A DNA stretch of 11,787 nucleotides from PUPG01 sp031323845 (GCA_031323845.1 JAVIYP010000073.1:1-11787); one strand, 5' to 3'. Numbered from the stretch's first letter, positions 1 to 6,519 are shown. Notes: generated from the sequence alone by a model not told the origin. Program-made: numbers and translations.

Positions 1-2
1 TA

Positions 3-149
3 GCCACAGATTATGAACAATTATTCATTTCAAAGGTGTTCATGAGCTCACTTCGTTCGGTTCACAGATTATGAAATTATAAAAATTTTAATGTGCTCAT
101 ATTCTATAACATACAAAGGAATAAATGTTCACATCTGTGAATCTGTGGC
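3..149. repeat. CACAGATT inverted/direct repeat set
   Basis: GCCACAGATT (3-12) is the exact reverse complement of AATCTGTGGC (140-149). TTCACAGAT (61-69) is the exact reverse complement of ATCTGTGAA (133-141). CACAGATTATGAA occurs twice in direct orientation (5-17 and 63-75), and TTCACATCTGTGAA (128-141) is itself a near-perfect palindrome. The right end runs into GTTTTTT (150-156). As RNA this could fold into a long-looped structure followed by a U run, so it might end transcription from a gene left of the window. It may instead be a degenerate copy of a dispersed intergenic repeat. The matches are direct observation; the role is inference. Confidence 0.55.
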
Positions 150-344
150 GTTTTTTGGACTTTTAGGAGTGGGCTCATACTATGTTTCTGAAATCAACCA
201 ATGAGTACACTGCAAAAAGTACCGGTTTCCGGTGATGACGCCATGCCTTTCACAAAGAAAAAGATGATAATATACTAAATGTCAGATTTATAAGGCTCGA
301 ATTTTCCAAATTAAACAACAAAAGGTTTAAACCGCCCAAACACA

Positions 345-392
345 TCAACGAATAAACGATTCAACGAATAAACGATTCAACGAATAAACGAA
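345..392. repeat. 16-bp tandem repeat, three copies
   Basis: The unit TCAACGAATAAACGAT is present at 345-360 and 361-376 as identical copies and at 377-392 with one change. A further partial AATAAAC follows. A 19-base stretch of this array (AACGAATAAACGATTCAAC, 347-365) recurs exactly at 8464-8482 in another spacer, so the array belongs to a repeat family and is not an isolated microsatellite. No coding or CRISPR-like organisation is seen, because there are no spacers between the units. Confidence 0.85.
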
Positions 393-413
393 TAAACCTA
401 TTAATCCCTAACC

Positions 414-1379
414 ATGGATATTTCAGTAGTCATACCCCTTTACAACGAGGAGGCTTCTCTGCAGGAATTGCACGACTGGATAGAACGTGTGATGGCGAAT
501 TATGGCTTCACTTATGAGATTCTCTTTGTTGATGACGGGAGTAATGATGGCTCGTGGGCTGTTATTGAAAGACTGGCAGCGGAAAATGCAAGGGTACATG
601 GGGTCAGCTTTCGCAGGAATTATGGTAAGGCGGCTGCGCTCAACGTTGGGTTTCAGTATGCGACAGGAGAAGTGGTAATTACCATGGATGCAGATTTGCA
701 GGATAATCCGGAGGAGATCCCTGACTTGTATCGCATGATCAGGGAAGAGGGCTATGATTTGGTCAGCGGCTGGAAAAAGATACGCCACGACCCTCTGTCA
801 AAAACCATTCCCACTAAATTGTTCAACGGAGTAACCCGCATGGTTTCGGGCATCCGCCTGCATGACTTTAATTGCGGGCTAAAGGCGTATTCCCTTGCCG
901 TGGTGAAATCTATAGAGGTTTACGGCGAAATGCATCGTTACATTCCCGTTCTGGCTAAAAGAGCTGGTTTCAGGCGCATAGGCGAGAAGGTGGTTGTGCA
1001 CAGTCAGCGAAAATATGGCCGTACAAAATACGGCCCCGGTCGGTTTTTTAAAGGGTTTCTTGATCTGCTGACCGTAAGTTTCATGACCAGATTCGGGCGA
1101 CGGCCCATGCATCTGTTCGGATTGCTGGGCACGGTGCTCTTTTTTATCGGCTTTGTAATTGCAGGATACCTGGCCTATGCCAAATTCTTCCTGTTGGAAT
1201 ACCGCATGACGGAAAGGCCGCTGTTTTACTTTGGCCTGCTGGCGATGGTTTTGGGAACGCAACTCTTTATTGCAGGCTTTCTCGGCGAACTCATCTCACG
1301 CAATGCTCCTGATCGCGATGTCTATCAATTTGACCACATCACCAAAGGCCTTAAGAAGAGGACTGTTGATCAAACGTAA
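414..1379 (+). CDS. Membrane-anchored GT2 glycosyltransferase (polyprenyl-phosphate type)
   Basis: A 321-residue glycosyltransferase of family 2, most like the DPM1/GtrB group that moves a sugar from a nucleotide donor onto polyprenyl phosphate at the cytoplasmic face of the inner membrane. The GT-A domain has the donor-binding DDGS (residues 40-43), the metal-binding DADLQ (92-96) and the subgroup signature GEMHRYIP (171-178). Two membrane segments follow at about 233-257 and 270-292, as in polyprenyl-phosphate sugar synthases. The start ATG follows a repeat array directly and has no clear Shine-Dalgarno, which is usual in Bacteroidota. Thirty-eight bases separate it from the GT4 gene, so one transcript is likely. 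The sugar cannot be read from sequence. Family and topology are firm; a role in LPS, capsule or protein O-glycans is inferred from the neighbours. Confidence 0.88.
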   Translation: MDISVVIPLYNEEASLQELHDWIERVMANYGFTYEILFVDDGSNDGSWAVIERLAAENARVHGVSFRRNYGKAAALNVGFQYATGEVVITMDADLQDNPEEIPDLYRMIREEGYDLVSGWKKIRHDPLSKTIPTKLFNGVTRMVSGIRLHDFNCGLKAYSLAVVKSIEVYGEMHRYIPVLAKRAGFRRIGEKVVVHSQRKYGRTKYGPGRFFKGFLDLLTVSFMTRFGRRPMHLFGLLGTVLFFIGFVIAGYLAYAKFFLLEYRMTERPLFYFGLLAMVLGTQLFIAGFLGELISRNAPDRDVYQFDHITKGLKKRTVDQT

Positions 1380-1417
1380 GTAAAAAGGGCGCCAGGTAAA
1401 AAAACGACCTCACCGGT

Positions 1418-2587
1418 ATGGCTTATATTGTTATTCTCGGATCGGCATATCCCCTTCGGGGGGGCGGACTGGCCACGTTCAACGAAAGGCTGGCCAGGGC
1501 ATTCATGCAGGCCGGCCACAGGGTAACTATATATACCTTTGCTTTGCAGTACCCGCGCTTGTTGTTCCCCGGTAAAAGCCAGTATTCCGATGAAAAACCG
1601 CCTGAAGATCTCGACATACGAGTCCGTGTTAACAGCATCAATCCGCTGAACTGGTATAAGGTCGGAAGGGAGTTGCGTAACATGAAACCGGATGTGCTGA
1701 TCATCAGGTACTGGTTGCCGTTTATGGCCCCCTGCCTTGGCAAAATTGCTGCTATCACAAAAAAGAACAAGCATACCCGTGTGGTTGCCATTGCCGATAA
1801 CATCATTCCGCACGAAAAAAGACCCGGCGATAACCTTCTGACGCGCTATTTCGTGCATAAACCCCATGCCTATATCTGTATGTCGGAACAGGTGAGGAGC
1901 GACCTGGAACGCTTTTCCGTCAGCCCGGACAGGATAAAAGTCTGCCTGCACCCGCTTTATGACAATTTTGGTGAGGCTGTTGACCGGGAAAAAGCCAGAA
2001 AACACCTGGGAATTAACGAGCCTGAGCCCCTGGTGTTATTTTTCGGCTTTATCAGGGAATACAAAGGACTGGATCTGCTGCTTAAAGCTTTTTCATTTGA
2101 GAAACTTCGTGTAATTCCCGTTAAACTGCTGATCGCCGGTGAGTTTTACACAAATCCCGATCCATATTACCGTCTCGCCCGGGAGCTGGGCATAGAGGAA
2201 CGCCTGATCTGGCATACCGGCTTTATACCCAATGATGAGGTAAAATATTACTTTTGTGCGGCTGATTTGATTGCCCAGGCGTACAAAAGTGCCACGCAAA
2301 GCGGTGTTACCCAGGTGGCTTATCACTTCGAGCGGCCTATGGTGGTTACCAATGTGGGTGGTTTGCCTGAAATAATCAACCATGGAAAGTCCGGTTATGT
2401 AGTAAACCCGGATCCCGGAGAAATTGCCGGTGCCATTCACGATTTTTTTGCACACCAGAGGGCAAAGACCATGAAAGATTCATTAAAAGAAGAGAAAAAG
2501 CGTTTCTCCTGGGAAAAGTTTGTTCGTGCTGCCCTGGAGATGGCTTACAAAGACAAGCATTATGGAAATCAGAAAGCAAATTCTTGA
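1418..2587 (+). CDS. GT4 family glycosyltransferase
   Basis: A 389-residue GT-B fold glycosyltransferase. The N-terminal acceptor domain starts with a Gly-rich loop (GSAYPLRGGGLATFNE, residues 8-23). The C-terminal donor domain has FGFIREYKG (209-217) and ends with the sugar-nucleotide loop VTNVGGLPEII (310-320). The usual EX7E motif of GT4 enzymes is altered: the second Glu is present in GGLPE, but its first-Glu region reads GVTQVAYHFERP (296-307), without the normal 'EAMA' type sequence. I believe this variant occurs in a Bacteroidota subgroup, so it need not mean loss of activity. No membrane segment is seen, so the protein should act in the cytoplasm or at the membrane surface on a lipid-linked acceptor. 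Its end overlaps the gmhA start by 26 bases, which suggests coupled expression. Donor and acceptor are unknown. Confidence 0.85.
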   Translation: MAYIVILGSAYPLRGGGLATFNERLARAFMQAGHRVTIYTFALQYPRLLFPGKSQYSDEKPPEDLDIRVRVNSINPLNWYKVGRELRNMKPDVLIIRYWLPFMAPCLGKIAAITKKNKHTRVVAIADNIIPHEKRPGDNLLTRYFVHKPHAYICMSEQVRSDLERFSVSPDRIKVCLHPLYDNFGEAVDREKARKHLGINEPEPLVLFFGFIREYKGLDLLLKAFSFEKLRVIPVKLLIAGEFYTNPDPYYRLARELGIEERLIWHTGFIPNDEVKYYFCAADLIAQAYKSATQSGVTQVAYHFERPMVVTNVGGLPEIINHGKSGYVVNPDPGEIAGAIHDFFAHQRAKTMKDSLKEEKKRFSWEKFVRAALEMAYKDKHYGNQKANS

Positions 2588-3137
2588 ATCTATAAAGATC
2601 AGGGAGGCGTTACTGGCCTCAGAGGAGGTCAGCACCCTGCTTTACAAGGCTGTGGAGCTCATCGCCGGGGTATATAAGAACGGGGGCAAAGTGTTGTTTT
2701 GCGGAAACGGAGGCAGCGCTGCTGATGCACAGCATCTGGCCGCGGAGCTCAGTGGCCGCTTCTACCTGAACCGTCCGCCACTGAACGCCGAGGCCCTGCA
2801 TGTGAATACGTCGTTTGTGACCGCCACAGCCAACGATCATTCTTTTGATCATGTTTATGAGCGTATGGTTATGGCCCAGGGTAAACCAGGTGATCTGCTG
2901 ATGGCATTTTCCACCTCGGGAAAATCTCCGAACATCATCAAAGCCATAGAGGCGGCTAACGGGCTGGGGATGCATACCCTTGGGTTTACTGGCGCCGCCG
3001 GCGGCGATATGATCGGTAAATGCACCATGCTGTTTCGTGTACCCTCGAACGATACGCCGCGTATCCAGGAAGCGCATATGCTGCTTGGTCATATCATATG
3101 CGAAAACGTTGAACGCCAGTTGTTTGAAACGTCATGA
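2562..3137 (+). CDS. gmhA: Sedoheptulose-7-phosphate isomerase (phosphoheptose isomerase) GmhA
   Basis: GmhA converts sedoheptulose 7-phosphate to D-glycero-D-manno-heptose 7-phosphate, the first step of ADP- or GDP-heptose synthesis, in the cytoplasm. The 191-residue product matches the usual length (about 190). It is a single SIS domain with CGNGGSAADAQH (47-58), Glu62, the phosphate-binding STSG (117-120) and RIQEAHMLLGH (167-177). These supply the His and Glu residues that line the active site in characterised GmhA. An in-frame TTG at 2520 would add 14 residues, but the ATG at 2562 gives the family N-terminus (MEIRKQILESIKIREALL), so I chose it. The gene starts inside the GT4 gene and its stop overlaps the next start by 4 bases. 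No heptose kinase or nucleotidyltransferase gene is in view, so the pathway must be completed elsewhere. Confidence 0.93.
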   Translation: MEIRKQILESIKIREALLASEEVSTLLYKAVELIAGVYKNGGKVLFCGNGGSAADAQHLAAELSGRFYLNRPPLNAEALHVNTSFVTATANDHSFDHVYERMVMAQGKPGDLLMAFSTSGKSPNIIKAIEAANGLGMHTLGFTGAAGGDMIGKCTMLFRVPSNDTPRIQEAHMLLGHIICENVERQLFETS

Positions 3138-3703
3138 TGCAAGGTTCTCCCTGTAAAGATAACAAGCGGACGCTGTTCCTCGATCGCGACGGCGTGCTGA
3201 ACGTGCGGCCCGGGAAATCCTACGTGGTGAAGCCAGGTGATTTTCACTGGATGGAAGGAAGCCTGCAAGCCCTTGTCCGGCTCACAGGGCTGTACGCTCG
3301 CATCATCGTGGTAACCAACCAGCAGGGCATAGGGAAAGGGCTGATGAACAAACAGCAACTGGATGACGTACACGCAAAGATGCTGGGGGACGCCCAAAAG
3401 GCCGGTGCCCGCATCGACGCCGTCTATTTTGCAAGCGGACTGAGGCATAGCGACAGCTTTAACCGGAAACCCTCAGAAGGCATGTTCCTGAAGGCAAAAA
3501 AGGACTTCCCTGAAATAAATGCTGGAGCCTCTGTCATGGTGGGCGACAGCTTCAGCGACATCCTGTTCGCCTATCGGCTTGGCATGACCAGCGTACTCAT
3601 CGCTAAACAACGGTCTTTCCCGTTGAGATATCACTATATGGCTGATTTTCAGTTTAACAATTTATTGCTGTTTAGTGATTTCATGATCAGGGATGATGTA
3701 TAA
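3134..3703 (+). CDS. gmhB: HAD-IIIA phosphatase, GmhB-like (heptose-1,7-bisphosphate 7-phosphatase)
   Basis: A 189-residue HAD-superfamily phosphatase of the histidinol-phosphate/GmhB group. HAD motif I is DRDGVLN (Asp17 nucleophile, Asp19 acid/base), motif II is TNQQGIGKG (Thr61), Lys112 lies in RKPSEGM, and the metal site is GDSFSD (137-142). The ATGA overlap with gmhA strongly supports the role of removing the 7-phosphate from heptose 1,7-bisphosphate. Canonical GmhB enzymes carry a zinc loop with Cys and His just before the Lys motif. Here that stretch (99-111) has one His and no Cys; the only Cys in the protein is Cys7. So this is a zinc-loop-less variant and its substrate is less certain. 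A second ATG directly after the first (3137) is an alternative start. A short spacer of about 150 bases with no clear terminator precedes mnmA. Confidence 0.82.
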   Translation: MMQGSPCKDNKRTLFLDRDGVLNVRPGKSYVVKPGDFHWMEGSLQALVRLTGLYARIIVVTNQQGIGKGLMNKQQLDDVHAKMLGDAQKAGARIDAVYFASGLRHSDSFNRKPSEGMFLKAKKDFPEINAGASVMVGDSFSDILFAYRLGMTSVLIAKQRSFPLRYHYMADFQFNNLLLFSDFMIRDDV

Positions 3704-3850
3704 TTGACCGCAGTATCGCTTTGTCATCATAGGACAACCCTCTCTTTCTCATCTCAAAAAGAATAACATCATTGAACTAAGTACTGTGTATCTCGTTTAT
3801 TATGAGGATAGTCGCGTATCAGTATTTACAAATTCAAGAAGCGGGAACTT

Positions 3851-4939
3851 ATGACTAAAAAACGGGTATTGATGGCCATGAGCGGCGGGCTCGACAGCAG
3901 TGTGGCCGCCCTGATGCTCATCGAACAGGGATATGATCTCGTGGGCATTACCATGAAGACCTGGGAATACGGGCCTTCTGACATTCCCGGCAAGGAAACC
4001 GGCTGCTGCAGCCTCGATTCGATAAACGATGCGCGGCATCTGGCTGTCTCGCTGGGATTCCCGCATTATGTGCTGGATATCAGGGAAGAGTTTAACAAGT
4101 ATATTGTTGATGATTTCATTGAGCAGTACATGAAGGGACGAACCCCGAATCCCTGCGTATTGTGCAATACCTTCATAAAATGGGAAGCTCTGCTTAAAAG
4201 AGCCTCACAACTTGATTGCGATTACATTGCCACAGGTCATTACGCACAAACGCGGAAGGAGAACGGCAGAATCGTCTTATCGAAGGGATTGGATGCCGGC
4301 AAGGATCAAAGCTACGTGCTCTGGGGACTTACACAGCCTCTGCTGCAAAAAACCCTCTTTCCTCTTGGTTCTTATACAAAGGATAAAATCCGTGAAATAG
4401 CGCGGAAAGCAGGATTTGAGGATATTGCCGAAAAAAAGGAAAGCTACGAGATTTGCTTCATCCCTGATAATGACTACCGCGGTTTCCTGAAGCGGAATGT
4501 GGATGGCCTGGAAGAGCGCGTGAATAACGGGGTTTTTGTTGACAAAGCAGGAAAGGTACTTGGTTATCACCGGGGTTATCCATTCTATACCATTGGTCAG
4601 CGTAAAGGACTCAATCTAACTGCTCCCGAGCCGCTTTACGTGACAAAAATCATCCCCCAGACCAATACCATTGTCGTAGGCACCCGAGATGAAACGTTCA
4701 GTACCGGTTTTTCCGTTACCGGCCTTAACATGATCAAATATCCGCAACTCCGGAATGGTGCGGAATATCTGGTAAAAATAAGGTACAAGGATCCCGGGCA
4801 TATGGCAACGCTTACATTTAAAGAGGAAGAGGAAGCCCTGGATGTGCGCCTTCATGAAGAGGTGGCGGCTGTTACCCCGGGTCAATCTGCCGTTTTTTAT
4901 GAAGGTAATGATGTCGTCGCCGGTGGTTTTATCCGCTAA
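3851..4939 (+). CDS. mnmA: tRNA-specific 2-thiouridylase MnmA
   Basis: MnmA puts sulfur on C2 of the wobble uridine (U34) in tRNAs for Lys, Glu and Gln, using ATP to adenylate the base and a protein persulfide as sulfur source. The 362 residues contain the PP-loop SGGLDSS (11-17), TPNPCVLCN (98-106) and ESYEICFIP (197-205). Cys105 and Cys202 align with the two catalytic cysteines of the E. coli enzyme (Cys102 and Cys199). The E. coli Asp99 position is Cys102 here, as in many other bacteria. ATGHYAQ (127-133) and the beta-barrel C-terminal domain are also present, and the length is normal. The ATG at 3851 gives the standard N-terminus; no strong ribosome site precedes it. No sulfur-relay (Tus) genes are nearby. 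Confidence 0.96.
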   Translation: MTKKRVLMAMSGGLDSSVAALMLIEQGYDLVGITMKTWEYGPSDIPGKETGCCSLDSINDARHLAVSLGFPHYVLDIREEFNKYIVDDFIEQYMKGRTPNPCVLCNTFIKWEALLKRASQLDCDYIATGHYAQTRKENGRIVLSKGLDAGKDQSYVLWGLTQPLLQKTLFPLGSYTKDKIREIARKAGFEDIAEKKESYEICFIPDNDYRGFLKRNVDGLEERVNNGVFVDKAGKVLGYHRGYPFYTIGQRKGLNLTAPEPLYVTKIIPQTNTIVVGTRDETFSTGFSVTGLNMIKYPQLRNGAEYLVKIRYKDPGHMATLTFKEEEEALDVRLHEEVAAVTPGQSAVFYEGNDVVAGGFIR

Positions 4940-5038
4940 ACCGTTATCAGAGGATTTTTCATAACCCAGATTCTGTTTTCTGATTCTTGCCAGATTGTTA
5001 TCGGGTAGGGCAGAAGTTCATTGAAGCCCGCCATCCTG

Positions 5039-5055
5039 ACAGGAAAAATCCCTGT
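5039..5055 (+). terminator. Weak stem-loop after mnmA
   Basis: ACAGG and CCTGT form a 5-bp stem around a 7-base loop, followed by TATTTTAGTTT. It could end the mnmA transcript 100 bases past the stop, but the stem is short and the T run is interrupted. Confidence 0.3.
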
Positions 5056-5107
5056 TATTTTAGTTTCCAAACGTAAATTTTTGCTTATAAATGATACATT
5101 TCACATT

Positions 5108-5123
5108 TGTAACTCATGTTACA
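5108..5123. promoter_or_regulatory. Inverted repeat TGTAAC-TCAT-GTTACA
   Basis: A perfect 6-bp inverted repeat with a 4-base spacer. Read as TGTAA-N6-TTACA, it has the geometry of CRP/FNR-family operators, so a different regulator than the adjacent HTH protein is possible. It lies about 430 bases upstream of the HTH start. The symmetry is directly visible; operator function is inference. Confidence 0.4.
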
Positions 5124-5135
5124 TTTATACTATTG

Positions 5136-5147
5136 TGTAAATTTACA
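5136..5147. promoter_or_regulatory. Perfect 12-bp palindrome TGTAAATTTACA
   Basis: Two TGTAAA half-sites face each other with no spacer, 12 bases after the preceding inverted repeat. The same half-site makes up the repeats next to the HTH gene. An AT-rich palindrome of this length could arise by chance in this DNA, so it is only a candidate. Confidence 0.35.
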
Positions 5148-5457
5148 AATATAATATTTTAACTAAAATGACATGATAATAAGCTAATAAACAATAATAT
5201 AAAGCCTAATTTATTTATGGATGATAATTTATAAATGCAGTTTATATTTGTGATTTGAATATTAATTGGCAATGCTTGAAAATATGATTACATAATCAAT
5301 TAATAATCAGTTATTATATGTCTTTATTTAAGATATTACTTTAAGAAATTGGTATATTTTTGTCAATTTGTGTTAAATACTACTAATATTTTTAAAATAT
5401 TGTAATACAGATAAATATAAAAATCAACTAAAGCATTGCTTATGAAAAATTAACAAA

Positions 5458-5473
5458 TTTACATATCTGTACA
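5458..5473. promoter_or_regulatory. Imperfect inverted repeat TTTACA-TATC-TGTACA
   Basis: This has the same layout as the repeat at 5522-5537 (TTTACA, 4 bases, TGTAAA) with one mismatch in the right arm. The centres of the two are 64 bases apart. Both lie in the last 100 bases before the HTH start, where an autoregulatory operator would be expected. Confidence 0.4.
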
Positions 5474-5520
5474 AAAAAAATAATTAATGGAACGACTGCT
5501 TGTATATGTATTTTTTGTAC

Positions 5521-5538
5521 ATTTACACAAATGTAAAT
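5521..5538. promoter_or_regulatory. Candidate operator ATTTACA-CAAA-TGTAAAT
   Basis: A perfect 7-bp inverted repeat with a 4-base spacer, ending 17 bases before the ATG at 5556. It lies inside the reading frame if translation started at 5487 but upstream of the gene with the 5556 start, and the family N-terminus supports the latter. TGTACA (5516-5521) directly abuts it, adding another related half-site. It is the best candidate for a site bound by the HTH protein itself or by another repressor over the promoter or 5' leader. Confidence 0.5.
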
Positions 5539-5555
5539 CTTCTATTCTTCCAACC

Positions 5556-6059
5556 ATGATGCTCGATCGCATAAAACAAATCATTGACAGTGGGTCATTC
5601 ACACCTTCACGCTTCGCTGATCATATTGGAGTTCCCAGATCAACCATTTCGCATATTTTGTCTGAAAGAAATAAACCGAGCCTCGAAGTGGTTCTACGGA
5701 TTCTTGAAGCTTTCCCCGGTATATCCAGCGAATGGTTGTTAAAAGGAGAAGGGGCCTTTAGGGGTGATGAATCTGTGACTGCTGGCGATACAGCCGATGA
5801 GGGCGTTACTGAACTGCTGAATACTGATAAAAATACGGCTGTTATGGACAGCAAGACCTTGTTTGATGAGGGGGATGCAAGCGTGTGGGCAGGGAAAGGT
5901 CCGGCCGGGAATGAAAGCAGATCTGGTAAAGATCAGCAAACAGGTCATGTGCGACATGTGTCGCGTTCAGCTGGTGAAACTCAGACCTCCAGGCGATCGG
6001 TAAAAGTCATTGTAATGTACGATGACGGCACCTACTCCGAATATTTTTCTTCTCCGTGA
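5556..6059 (+). CDS. Xre-type helix-turn-helix regulator with conserved C-terminal tail
   Basis: A 167-residue predicted DNA-binding protein. Residues 4-64 form an HTH_3/Xre domain, with the helix-turn-helix at about 17-38 (PSRFADHIGVPRSTISHILS) and the family phrase 'NKPSLEVVLRIL..FPGISSEWLLKGEG' after it. A Ser/Thr/Gly/Asp-rich, low-complexity linker (about 70-145) leads to a short hydrophobic tail, VKVIVMYDDGTYSEYF. I recognise this arrangement (HTH, variable linker, 'V.FY.DGTF.E' tail) from many Bacteroidota proteins without a defined function. The reading frame is open from an ATG at 5487, but the added 23 residues are Cys/His/Phe-rich and unlike the family, so I start at 5556 (5559 is equally possible). 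The gene stands alone behind AT-rich DNA with inverted repeats, suggesting autoregulation. Its targets are unknown. Confidence 0.82.
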   Translation: MMLDRIKQIIDSGSFTPSRFADHIGVPRSTISHILSERNKPSLEVVLRILEAFPGISSEWLLKGEGAFRGDESVTAGDTADEGVTELLNTDKNTAVMDSKTLFDEGDASVWAGKGPAGNESRSGKDQQTGHVRHVSRSAGETQTSRRSVKVIVMYDDGTYSEYFSSP

Positions 6060-6069
6060 TCCATGGTAT

Positions 6070-6083
6070 AGCTGGCCGCAGCT
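6070..6083. terminator. Possible shared hairpin between convergent genes
   Basis: AGCTG-GCCG-CAGCT forms a 5-bp stem with a 4-base loop between the HTH gene (ends 6059) and ndk (ends 6100 on the other strand). It is well placed to stop both transcripts, but no T run follows on either strand, so this is a weak call. Confidence 0.3.
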
Positions 6084-6099
6084 TGTAAACCCTTTAATA

Positions 6100-6519
6100 T
6101 CAAAACCTTTCAAGGTCAGAAAAGAAGAAATTTGCTTCCCTGAGGGCATTTTCGTCCGAATCTGATCCGTGGATTGCATTCAGCTCAACACTTTTTCCGA
6201 ATAACTTGCGCAGCGTGCCTTCCTCTGCAAGTTTGGGATCAGTGGTTCCTATCAGTTTCCGGTAGCTTTCAACGGCATTCTTTTTTTCCAGAAGGACAAC
6301 TACAAGCGGTCCCTCCGACATGAAATTGATCAGCTTCTCGTAATAAACTTGTCCGCGGTGTATTTCATAAAAGGATTCTGCCTGGCATTTGGTCAGTTTA
6401 ATATACTTCATCGCTCTAATCCGGAATCCGGCTTCGTTGATCTTTGTCAGGATAGGACCGATGTAACCATTCTGCACCGCATGGGGCTTTATCAGTGTCA
6501 GAGTGATGTTCCCTTTCAT
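6100..6519 (-). CDS. ndk: Nucleoside diphosphate kinase
   Basis: Ndk passes the gamma phosphate from ATP to other (d)NDPs through a phospho-histidine intermediate, balancing nucleotide pools in the cytoplasm. The 139-residue length is normal. The catalytic motif NAIHGSDS (114-121) holds His117; Lys11 (LIKPHAV), GTLRKLF (101-107) and the C-terminal ANFFF stretch complete the active site. The start ATG at 6519 gives the standard N-terminus, MKGNITLTLIKPHAV. The gene is divergent from the DHH phosphoesterase gene, with 118 bases between the start codons, and convergent with the HTH gene. I did not find an exact TAnnTTTG box on its strand. The call is secure. Confidence 0.97.
   Translation of the reverse strand: MKGNITLTLIKPHAVQNGYIGPILTKINEAGFRIRAMKYIKLTKCQAESFYEIHRGQVYYEKLINFMSEGPLVVVLLEKKNAVESYRKLIGTTDPKLAEEGTLRKLFGKSVELNAIHGSDSDENALREANFFFSDLERF

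Larger units (their letters stand above)
1..413. other. Gene-free spacer with inverted and tandem repeats
   Basis: No convincing coding region lies here on either strand. The first 150 bases hold related CACAGATT elements in both orientations, ending in a run of six T. Bases 345-392 hold a 16-bp tandem array that stops about 20 bases before the GT2 start codon. In between are a small hairpin (ACCGG-TTT-CCGGT, 221-233) and a 10-bp palindrome (GGTTTAAACC, 324-333), to which I assign no function. No exact TAnnTTTG promoter box was found, so the promoter of the sugar cluster is not identified; TATGTTTC at 181-188 is one base off and poorly spaced from the nearest TTTG. Confidence 0.7.
4940..5555. 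other. AT-rich regulatory spacer before the HTH gene
   Basis: No gene is supported in this 616-base stretch. The first 110 bases have the composition of the neighbouring genes and include a weak stem-loop (5039-5055). From about 5060 the DNA becomes extremely AT-rich; for example, only 8 of 60 bases are G or C at 5141-5200. Within it lie four inverted repeats built from TGTAA/TTACA half-sites, the last one ending 17 bases before the proposed start of the HTH gene. Two exact TAnnTTTG matches (TATATTTG 5243-5250, TATTTTTG 5355-5362) occur, but neither has a convincing upstream TTTG element, and chance matches are expected in such DNA. Confidence 0.65.

Noticed and set aside
221..233. Hairpin ACCGG-TTT-CCGGT as a terminator
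   Set aside because: A T run would follow only on the minus strand (ACTTTTTGC), and no minus-strand gene lies to its right that it could serve.
1370..2005. Long open frame (211 codons) on the minus strand opposite the GT4 gene
   Set aside because: It overlaps a gene with clear family motifs, its translation resembles no family, and it is a mirror frame of real coding sequence.
2619..3092. 157-codon minus-strand frame opposite gmhA
   Set aside because: Shadow of gmhA in another frame; no family resemblance.
3721..3737. TTGTC-ATCATAG-GACAA stem-loop after the gmhB-like gene as a terminator
   Set aside because: Weak 5-bp stem with only two G-C pairs and a mixed C/T tract after it; not better than chance.
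5487..5555. Upstream ATG start for the HTH gene
   Set aside because: The 23 extra residues are unlike the family and would place the inverted repeat at 5521-5538 inside the gene; the start at 5556/5559 fits the conserved N-terminus.
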